Shown here in pieces: positions 46,048 to 55,681 of a DNA stretch of 64,000 bases; positions within the stretch are counted from its first letter, which is position 1; each line of letters opens with the position of its first letter. Source of the stretch: Erythroxylum novogranatense (taxonomy: Eukaryota; Streptophyta; Magnoliopsida; Malpighiales; Erythroxylaceae); NCBI GenBank assembly GCA_029891385.1, contig JAIWQS010000215.1:1-64000 (forward strand), read 5' to 3'. The position numbers and the translations under genes were made by a program. The notes beneath the pieces were generated by a model, which worked only from the letters and a program-made list of their open reading frames with translations, was not told the origin of the DNA and did not search any database.

Positions 46048-47039
46048 ATGATAGTAAGTTAAGACCATGTTAAAGAAATAGAATATGCCATGTTTCAACA
46101 CATAACCTACACATCTATGTGTCAACCCTGTGTTTATTCCAAAAATTTTCTATGCATTTACTTCAATAAATATAGACCTTTGTCTTACCTTTATAACACT
46201 CGTATTCTATCTTACACTCCATAATGTATTTCCTATGTTTACCTAGCAAACCCCTGTGTAATGCAACATGTAGCCACATTTTTATAGTATGTGACCCCTA
46301 TATGGTATCATGTATTAGTTGTGTTCCACCCTACAAAAGGTATGTCTAGGCCATGTTTTCTTATTTCCAATAACATCAACCTTCTGTTTCTCTCAAATTT
46401 CAAACTCCCTTTCAGTTTTAAAGTTATTTCTAGTTCCCTAAGCCATTCCCAACCATATTTAGTATGGCCTGGTACTTATTTTCACTTGTTCTTCACCATA
46501 TTTTTTAGTGTCATCTAGGTATTTTCCTTCTGCACTTTTAATTTTATTATTTTAATGTATTTTAGGTTATTTAGAGTTATGATTATTTTCTTATTAATGA
46601 TTAAATATCATTATGTATGACATTTAGGGTACTAGGAAGATGACTTAGATAAATGACGAACTATATGTGCTAATTATGGTTGGAGATGCATATAAAAATT
46701 ATTTTGTTATATACATTTAAATTGCAAAGTTGGTTAGCACAATTCTTATAATAGGATGAATTTGAGGAGCTAAAAAATTTATTATAGGATGTGAGTGATA
46801 GTTATAATATACATAAATAATAAAAAATAAAACATAGGAATGTTTTAGGTTGTGATAACACTTCATTTAGTGGTTCATCACTTTGTTTCTTATTCTATTG
46901 TATTATACTCCATAATTATAAGTATGCGCTATCAATTATTGTTTTTAAGTGCTTATTCATGTCTTTCTTCAGATATCACATTAAATGAGTAGTAAATGTT
47001 GATTAATCCAAGGGAGAAATTAGGTCATCCTTTACTACT
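46048..47039. other. Unassigned AT-rich sequence
   Basis: About 1 kb between the Athila-2 LTR and recognisable ORF1-like coding. It may be the front of the same decayed ORF1 or its leader, but I see no motif. Confidence 0.35.
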
Positions 47040-47631
47040 ACTTAATACCAAGCACAAAGGAAGCATTACTAGACCTTCTAGACACTAAAGTTTGAGGCAT
47101 TTGGACATACAAACTAGGACATCCTGAGGGAGGTAGATATTGTTGATAGTGTGTGCGAGATCATTTCATTCAACAACTGGTCAAACTTCTTTCATAACTC
47201 TGAGCTAGTCTACTAGGAGCTTATATTGGAGTTTATGTGTACGTTAAAGGTTGATAAAACTAAGATGTTATAGGGGTATGACACTGCCTTACATACAAGA
47301 TGGGAGTCATGGACAACAACCTTAATTACAATCAATTTGGGTTCATGCCAATTTTAACCTAAAGTAATGTGCCTAGACTTTTATGTCTAATAAGATCTCC
47401 TTATACTAGAATTGGCCAAACACCTATTTAAGGAATTATTGGAGATTAATAGCCATTATGCATACTTATAACCCCATAAAATATAAGGCATCAAGATTTT
47501 GATTTCTTGTGATACTATATATGTGTAAGTTGTTAGTGCATTTACTTTTCATGTGGAGGGAGAGTAGTAGTGTGGTAAGCTAGAGGGACTTTTTCTTGAT
47601 ATACTGCATGTGTTGGAGACATAAGATATAC
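47040..47631 (+). pseudogene. Athila ORF1-like remnant, first part
   Basis: Plus-strand frames give EVDIVDSVCEIISFNNW, then ELILEFMCTLKVDKTK (family usual: xYxELTLEFLSTLxVD), and near 47550-47600 an FGR-ES..VVSKR-FF-like run. This is the order of the Athila ORF1 / putative plant transposon protein domain found downstream of pol in Athila elements. It has many stops. It is cut at 47631 by an LTR and goes on at 55060. Its own gag-pol and LTRs are not in view, so it is an older element. Confidence 0.6.
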
Positions 47632-49094
47632 TGATAGGTATAGTTCATACCATGTTTTCCCAGATGTTTTAGTGTGTTTTCAATTATTTATTAGATGATT
47701 ATCATATTTATAGGATTAGAATTATGGCATTGGGAGTGTTTGTTTATATTCTAAGTGTTTGCCTAGTTTAGAGCATGATTTCAATTTCAATTTTACGTTT
47801 CATGAGGTGTTTGATGTGTTTATGAGTGTCGAAAATCAAATAATTGAAGAATAAGAAAGATGGAAGCTATATGAAGGGTGTCATGGTCGTGTATGCCCAT
47901 GCATGCCTATCATTAATGTGCTCCTTATACACAACTATGACGCCCTTCATATAGCTTCCATCTTTCTTATTCTTCAATTATTTAATTTCCAACACTCACA
48001 AACACATATCATGCATAATCATGAAAGAGAGGAGAATACTAAGAGCATGATCATGATATAGAGGAGAATACTAGGAGCATGATAGTGACCTTGGAAAATA
48101 GGAGGAGCATGATTGTGACTTCCAAGCGTAAATTTTTTCATCTATTTTAGGGTTTGGGGCTATTTTTAGAACCGAAAAATGTGAGAAAACCTTAGTTACA
48201 TCCCTTGAACCCTAAAGAACTATATAAGGATGTGGAATACACTAGAAAATGTAGTAGCCACAATTAAAAGTGAATAAAAAGGAAAAATCAGAACAAGCTC
48301 CAAGAATTTCAACTTTCTAAATCAAGGCTTTAATAGAGTTTTGTTCTTTCTTGTTATTTCCTTTCATTAGTCTTGATGTGTAGTTTGAATTCTAAGAAGT
48401 TAACATGTCTATGGAGTTCTAAATTTAATATTAATATTTATTACGGAATTATTTTGTGACTTTTAATTATTGTTGATTTCAATACATACTTAGATGTTTG
48501 TGATAATTGTTCATGCATATAATTGACAAGAGAATGACTTAAAAGTAATCATTGTTAGATTGTACAATGAGAGTTAGTTATTTAATATACCCACAATTAT
48601 CAAATTAACAACCATTCAAAGAGATCTTATTTTACAAATTAATTATCTATTAGATAGCTTGATTCTAAGATGTTAGGGATAGTTTTATGAATCGAGAGAT
48701 TGCAAATCTAGTAATGTCAAATTCAATTACCGTTAATTGATTAGATCTTGAGAGAGAGTAATCAATACTTTAGAAATCTATGATCAAACACATAATTGAA
48801 TCAAAAATATTAAAGGAAAAAATAAGAAAAGAATAAGTTGTAAGTATTCAATCTTAATAAAGCCCTAAATTAATTAACAACTCATTGTTGAATTGTTGAA
48901 TTATTTTGTTTTAATTTTGTTATTTGCTTTTACTAAAATCAGTTTTTGTTACCATAGAAAAGTTAGGTTTTAATTGTTAACTATTGCATAATCCTTATGG
49001 GAAGGATAACATCATATACTATAAGATACGATTCGTATACTTGTGAGTACTGAGAGTTTTATTAGAAAAAACTTGTTCAAAATACACCTTATCA
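47632..49094 (+). mobile_element. LTR4 plus-strand copy
   Basis: 1463 bases, starting TGATAGGTATAGTTCATACC and ending ATACACCTTATCA. It matches, in reverse complement, the copy split across 49215-49278 and 53763-55059. Shared blocks include TTTAGAGCATGATTT, AAGATGGAAGCT and CTTGAGAGAGAGTAATCAAT. It contains an inverted duplication of its own sequence (47814-48008). The superfamily cannot be told from the LTR alone. Confidence 0.65.
47814..48008. repeat. Fold-back: inverted duplication with 80 bp arms
   Basis: The arms 47814-47893 and 47928-48008 are near-perfect reverse complements, for example AGATGGAAGCTATATGAAGG against CCTTCATATAGCTTCCATCT. About 34 bases lie between them. The left arm is ordinary LTR4 sequence; the right arm is an extra inverted copy of it. 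Its RNA would form a long hairpin. Confidence 0.9.
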
Positions 49095-49214
49095 TATTTT
49101 TCATCCAATTAGTTTAAGGATACTTGTATAAGGCTAACTTTAGCATCACTTGTAGAGGCTTAGTGGTTATGAGACTGGACAAAGGGTAGGGAGTTCCCAT
49201 TAATGACATTGACT
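49095..49214. other. Spacer between tail-to-tail LTR4 copies
   Basis: 120 bases joining the 3' ends of two opposed LTRs. It includes GAGGCTTAGTGGTTATGAG, faintly like a Pol III A box, but has no B box, so I do not call a tRNA or SINE. Confidence 0.4.
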
Positions 49215-49278
49215 TGATTGTATTAGTGTTGAGCAAGTTTTACTTAATATAAAACCCTCAATATTTTGCAAGTATGCT
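49215..49278 (-). mobile_element. LTR4 minus-strand copy, last 64 bases
   Basis: On the minus strand it continues the LTR4 copy from 53763 after copy D is removed: GCATACTTGCAAAATATTGA then GGGTTTTATATTAAG, ending ATACAATCA. It parallels 49032-49094 of the plus copy. Confidence 0.65.
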
Positions 49279-52200
49279 TGTTGGACCCCGATTTTGAAGT
49301 AAAAATAAAAAATATTCAAAAGTGGATGAGTTGATTGAAATGAAGTTAAATGGCAAGAAGTAAAAAGAGAAAGTGTGAAAATATCAAAATTTGCAAAAAG
49401 TTTGACTTTTTGGCCTTTAAGGGTTGACTTTTGATTTAGGCAAAATTTGATAAAATGATCTTCTGGAAACTTGTAGATTATGTTAAGAGCTTTCTGTAGC
49501 CATAAAGTTTGCAATTTTTCGATATCGGGAGTGGAAGTTATGATCAGTCAAAGTTTATGTGTGATAGGGTTGACTTTTGACTTTTATTATAGCTGAAACT
49601 TTGACTGAGAAATTAACCTAGTTAGAGGTTAATTGAGCTTTGATGTTCTTCATGAAAGTTGAAGGATTTGATTTGATCTTTATTTCGATATAAAGTATGG
49701 AATTTTTCGATCAAGGAATAATAAGTTATGATTTTTACAAGTTTATGTTGTGATTTTAGCATGATTATTAGAGGACAGAACGTTTGACCGGAAAGTGGAC
49801 TCCCTTAGGAGTCGAATTGATTTTTATGTCCTTCATGGAAGTTGAAGAGCTTCCTTCAAGCTTTCTATAGAGACTAAGTTTGTCAAAATTGGAGTTCGGG
49901 ATTAAGAGTTATTAAGGTTGGAAGTTTCGGATTTAAGTAGGTTTAAAAATAAAAGGAAAATGATGTATCTCGTCATTAGGCGACGATCGCCATAGCGATG
50001 GCGGCGTCCAGCCGCCCGTCGCTCTGGCGACACATCGCCATAGCGATAGCGGCGTCCGAACTCGGCGTCGCTAGAAGCGACAACGTCGCCAGGCGACGTC
50101 GCCAGCGACCTCGCCCTCGTCTCGCCCAGGCAGCGCGTTTGACTTCGCACTGACGCCGTTTGGAACTTCTTCATGCGACGCCGTTTTGATTTCCTTGTTG
50201 TTTTCTCCTCCAATCCGACCTTTGTTCACTATTTTGCTCATATCTTTTTCGTCCGACATCCGATTGAGTTGATTCTTGCGGCGTTGGATTCCTAAGACAA
50301 TTCCCTACATCCTCATGGGAAATTTGTAATTTTATGAGATTAAATTAATGGTGATTAATTTAATCAAAGTGAGTCGGGAAATTTTCTTAACATAGTTCAG
50401 TATTTTGTGAAATTCGGGATCTGTGGAGATTCGATTGAAGCGATTCTTGAGGCGAAATAAACATAAGACAAGGGGCTACAAATCATATGAAGAAATGAAA
50501 TATCAATTTTGCCCCTAAGATTTTCCATTTCTGAATTTAAGTTCGGATTTGTGTGTTGTTTTTGGATTGGAAACATCTGAGAGTATTTTGAGAATAACTT
50601 TTGATCTGGGAATCGAAATGAGGCAATTCTTGATTTGAATTAAACTAGAGACATAAGGCTACAATTGTTATGAAGACATAAAGTTTCAATTCTTGGATTA
50701 AGAATGTAAATTTCTGGACGGACATAATCGTACATGGAAAATGTGTTAGAATATAGATATACCCGAACTGTTTTATGCATAAATTTTGGTGTAGTGATCC
50801 GAATTGAGCGCGGTCAGTGGCGTTGGATTCGTATGATTGAGAGGAACATTTCTCTAGAAGTAAGTTTTAACAAATTCCTTCAACTTGATAGTGCGAATCA
50901 AACCGCAAGTGGAAATAACTTAAAGTAAAGTGTAAGGGCAATTTTGGAATTAAACTAAAGAGTAAGGGTAAATTGGTCATTTACCCCTCATTTTTAATGA
51001 CTTGGCACTCTAAAAATCAGATGAGTGTCATTGGAAGAGAGAAATCAATAATTCTAGAAGAATGAAAGAAGAAAAGAAGAAGAGAAGAGACAGAAGAAAG
51101 CTTTGTATATGGAGAAAGAACAGAGAGCTTTCCATTTTTCGAATTTTTGAAGCTTTTAGCATGAGTTTTAAGTAGATTTCAAGAGGAAAAAGGTGGAAGA
51201 GCATGGGAGCTTCCTCAAGACCCAAGAAATTTCGAAAATGAAGAAGAAAAGAGGTAAGAGAAAATTTTGAGCTTTGAGTTTTTGATGAATTTTTGGTTGA
51301 GAAACATGGAAAATGATATGGTTATGTGATATATGAAGTCAATTGTGATGTATATGCTTTAGGTTATGTTTAATTTTGGATGGAAATTTGTTTAAGGTTT
51401 AGGCGTAATTTTGTGTTTGAGGAATTTGTGAAATTTTGGAGTAGAATTATAGATAATGATATGGGTTGGTGATATATGAAGTCAATTTTGAAGAAATTGT
51501 GATTTATGATATTGAATTTAGATAAATTGGTTTAGGCCAATTTTGAGATTTGGAGATTTTTAAAATTGGTGGTTTAGATATCTTAAAAGTAGTATGAATT
51601 GATGAATTATGACATCAATTTTGAAAATTAAGTTATTTGGGATTTTAGAAATTTTAGTTTTAGAAAGCTTGGAAATATGATGATTATGAATTTCCGATAG
51701 TTAATTTTGGGAATTATGCAAATTATGATGTGGAATTTGAATGATTATGGCTTAGGTCAATTTTAATTGAAAGAAGGAAAAAGCGAGGATCAAATTGGAG
51801 CTAGGATCAAGTTTACGCAATAATTGAGGTGGGTAGCATATTTATATTTTGATTTGTAAGCTATACATGAAAGTTTGAAAAATTAAAAAAGCAATTTTTA
51901 AAATTTAAGAAAGCGAAAATGAATTTTGATAAATTATTGTTTATGTAAATGATTGAAAGAAGGATTAAATGCCTTATTTTAGAAATGCTTTTGAAATTAC
52001 AAGATTGAAGAAATTCATGGTTTTTGAATTGTTAGATAAATTTTGAAAAATGTGCATTATGAATATGTATCTGTTTGAGTTATGTTTTAAAGAAATACAT
52101 TGCATTCATATTTATGATTTGAATTGATACGTGATTAAATTAGTGAATGTAAATTGTTGTATGTCTTGATGTGATTTGTGAATGTGAGTGTGTCAAGTTT

Positions 52201-53762
52201 GACATTATGTGAAAATATGAAAAATTTACAAAAAAGCAAGTTTTCGAAAAGTACCTTCGGGCATTCCGACCTTTCGTTTTCGCTTATGTGTTAAGTGGGT
52301 TTGGTCAGGTCCTAGTGAGTCAGTGCACTGTCTCTATTCGTTTATAGCCTTTTCCAAGCTGCCCATTAGCAGCACGACTCGTTCGGACTCCTTCACGGCT
52401 ATCTTGGACGCTATGCAAGAAAGTGTAATGCGTTACATTCACGGTTGCCACATGACCGCTATGTCGGAATGTGCGATGCGTTATTCGGACCAAACCAGAC
52501 CATTCTGATATGTTACGTGCTTTGATTTGTTTCTGTGTGCTGCATTCATGTTAAAAATTGAGAAAGGAAAAAGTGAATTTTGTTATGAAAAGTTTGAAAA
52601 ATTGAAAGGCTTGAGGAAACCGTTTTGAAAAGTTACAAAGTTTGAAAATTAGCCCTTCGGCAAAAGCTTATGAAAATTTATTTCTTCTTATTTGTCAATT
52701 TATAAATGTGTTATCCTGAGCTTAGAGCTTACCCCCTTTCATCCCCATCTCAAGTTTGAGCGGAGATCGGATGAAAAAATGTGAAGACGTTTGGTCCGTT
52801 TTTGCATCGTTTGTATTGTTATGTAAATATTGAGATTTGGAATATTTTGTAAATGGCGTGAATTGCCGTTAAGTAAGTGATTATGATGTATTTCGAGTAT
52901 GTATTTCAGAAGGTATGAAATTTATGAATGAATGTATGAGAGTACGAAATTGTATATGAAATTGTGTATGAATTTGGAAATGGGATTGAGTTATGAGATC
53001 AGTATATTGAATTACAGTTATGAGAATGTTTTAGAATTAGGTTTGCGTTTGTTTCTGCTGAGATCCCGGACGGAGGGTCCGGTTGATTTTGATGATTGTA
53101 TGATTGATTGGGATTTTAGAAGTGTATTTTTTAATACTTTGCAGGTTTGGGTTAGGATAAATGCAGCCGTTATGCTGCCGAATTTTTGATAAAAAAATTA
53201 GTACGAATGTGAATTTTGGGATTAATATGAATGTTTAAGAAAGTGTGTATGAATTGAGAATTTGTTTAAGGATAATTTCCAAGACAAGGGAAATTGTAGG
53301 GATTTTGCATAAGTTTGAATAAATATGAATATAAGAAAAAGAAAAAAAAATACCGGATTAAGAAATGTCTTAGGGTTTCCAACGCGACGCTTCTTTAAGA
53401 TGATTTTTGCACGGATGTCGGACATTTGTTAAGTATCGATTCCGCTTCGCTTCGTTTTGCTTCGGTACTTTGTATTTCGTTTTGCTTCGATTCGTTCGCT
53501 TCCGCTTTTCGCTTTTATCCGATCTTCGCGTTCGTTTTTCTTTGATAATTGTTCTCGGATGTCGGATCCGCTTTGTTAAGTTTTTGTTCCGTTTCGATTA
53601 TTCGCTCCGATTCCCTTTTGATATCGATAAGTATTTCTTTTGCTTCCTCTACCTTTGTTTCCGATTCGAAATTTCGATGCGAAATTTCCATTTCCATTCA
53701 CCTTCATTTCCTTCGTTTTTCGTTTTCCGGTTGGGATCCGGTTCTCGGATCAGGTCCCAACA
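49279..53762 (+). mobile_element. Long-LTR copy D, solo LTR
   Basis: 4484 bases from TGTTGGACCCCGA to AGGTCCCAACA. Flanks ATGCT (49274-49278) and TTGCT (53763-53767) match at 4 of 5 bases. LTR4 sequence is continuous across it, which confirms the insertion. Landmarks: GC cassette (49978-50130), GTAAG donor (51254) and TTTGCAG acceptor (53144) about 1.9 kb apart. Further along are a distal GC block (52310-52500), GGACGGAGGGTCC, GCAGCCGTTATGCTGCC, a TTCG-rich tract and the end hairpin. No coding domain. Confidence 0.87.
49978..50130. repeat. GC cassette in copy D (GGCGACGTCGCC type)
   Basis: Dense short inverted repeats such as GGCGACGTCGCC and ATCGCCATAGCGAT, the latter twice. It has the same family position as the cassettes in A, B and C but an unrelated sequence. 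The anchor CCGACATCCGATTGAGTTG follows near 50250. Confidence 0.8.
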
Positions 53763-55059
53763 TTGCTGGCCGTAAATTTGAAATATTAAAGGTATCGATC
53801 CTATAAGAAAATAGCTAAAACTAAGTGAACCTAACTTTTTCTAAGGTTTAAAAATGTGATTTAAATGAAAGTGAATAATAAGAAATTAAAATAATAAAAT
53901 AAAATTAAGCACTTAACCACTTAATAATTGAGTTTTCGCGATAAACAAAGATGATCAAGGATAAAGTCTAGGATTTATTCTATTGTTATTTTGCTTCCTT
54001 AATCACTATTAATTCAATCAGGTATCAATCCTAGATTTTTGAAGGGTTGATTAGTCTCTCTGAAGAACTAATCATTTAACCCCAATTAATTATCCCTAAT
54101 TGATTATGAAATTCCAAATTTCGCAATCTTTCAATTCAAAAAATAACCTAATGTTTTCAACTAGTTCTTAAGCAATCTATCAGATAATCGAGTTCTCACA
54201 TAAGATCTCTCTTTGTATGACTATCAATTTGATATTTGTGTGACTTATTAGGATGTCAACTCTCATTATCCAACCTTATCAGATTACTTTGGACTTACTC
54301 TCTCGATTTATTGTCGAAGTATTAGCAAATACAAATATCACAACACCAAAACATTATATTAAAATCAATAATGATCAAGTAATAAAATAGCTCAAGAATA
54401 AATCCTAATCTAAAATTAAAACATAATAACTTGTATAGCATCTTCAATCCTAGTTCATACATCAATCTAGAAGAAAATAAACAAAGGAAGAAGAAAGAAC
54501 TTAAGTTGGACTTATTTGGAAAATGCTGGAATAGTTGATGCTCCCAATGCTCCGTTTTTTATCTTCCTCGCTCTTTCCCCAATTTGGTAAGATGGAGGCT
54601 CGTGTTTTTGGGTCTCTTAATGTTCATTTATATCTTAGAGTTAATTTTAGGGCTTACCCAGGTGACTTTATTATAAAAATAGCCATAAAATATTAAAAGA
54701 TACCAAACAAGTTGTGCTTGGAAAGTGTCTATCACGTCTATGCATCTAGGTGTCACTATCTTTCATTTAAAAATTTATCACGATCATGCACCAATTATGC
54801 ATGATCTTGTACTACTTCATTCAGCTTCCATCTTCTTCATTCTTCACTTATTTGGTTTCATTCATTAACAAGCACATCAAAACTCCTTAAGAACATAAGA
54901 TTAAAATCTAAAATCATGCTCTAAACCACATAACACTTAAAATACATATAAACACTAACAATAACATAAAGGGAAGTTTATACATATGGTGATCATCTAA
55001 GAAACACTTAAAAGCACACTTAAACATCTATCAAAACATAGTATAATTTACACCTATCA
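53763..55059 (-). mobile_element. LTR4 minus-strand copy, main part
   Basis: On the minus strand it starts TGATAGGTGTAAATT at 55059 and ends at copy D. Along the way it shows AGAAGATGGAAGCTGAATGA, TAGATTGATGTATGAACTAG and GATCGATACCTTTAATA. With 49215-49278 it gives an LTR of about 1.36 kb facing the plus copy. No internal region adjoins either copy. Confidence 0.65.
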
Positions 55060-55681
55060 ATTAGTCGCTCCCATGCTTATCATAATGGAAATTTTATAGA
55101 TAACGCATATGGTAGAGCTTTAGATTGAAGATCAAGGACAGTTATATCTCACTCATTGGTGGATCATCATGAGCTACTCCTATGTTAAAGGACCATAATA
55201 TGGGAGAAATGTGAGAGCTAACTCCATCTCCACCCTAAAGCACACCACAAGTAACCTAGCCATTTACATCTTTATATAAAGAGCTATATATGCATTGGTT
55301 GGGTGACATGATAAGGTTAATCATGCAACATCTTATACTTCCCATTTCTACTAGTATGACCTATAAAGTCATAGGATCTAGTTGCATATATAAAGTTAAA
55401 GTGCCAAAATGGAAAGCTAATGCATGATGAATCTATACCAAAGGAGGTTGAAGATGTCATAAATCTAGCTAGAGAGGAAGATGTCGAGGACATATATATT
55501 AGAAAGTCAGAGGAGACTATCATGCCATCATTAAAGTATACTATTATTCCTAATAATTATTAGAGGGTTTGACGATCATGGTGATATAAGGGTTGTGGTT
55601 ACTAAGTCATCTATAGAAGCTTGATAGAGATGATTTCTTCCGATGGCTTAATAAACCAGCAAACAATAATACCTTATATAC
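55060..55681 (+). pseudogene. Athila ORF1-like remnant, second part
   Basis: Resumes the reading region broken at 47631. Frames give NAYGRALD and KDSYISLIGGSS-like text near 55100-55160, where the family has a GRIVVGGxITPIARxLG block followed by a hydrophobic stretch. Stops and shifts are dense. About 15 codons seem lost at the insertion point, so no target duplication is seen for the LTR4 block. Weakly supported on its own; position and order support it. Confidence 0.45.

Noticed and set aside
49149..49200. tRNA-like stretch (GCTTAGTGGTTATGAG) between the LTR4 copies
   Set aside because: Only a weak A-box resemblance, with no GGTTCGA B box and no cloverleaf; not called as tRNA or SINE.
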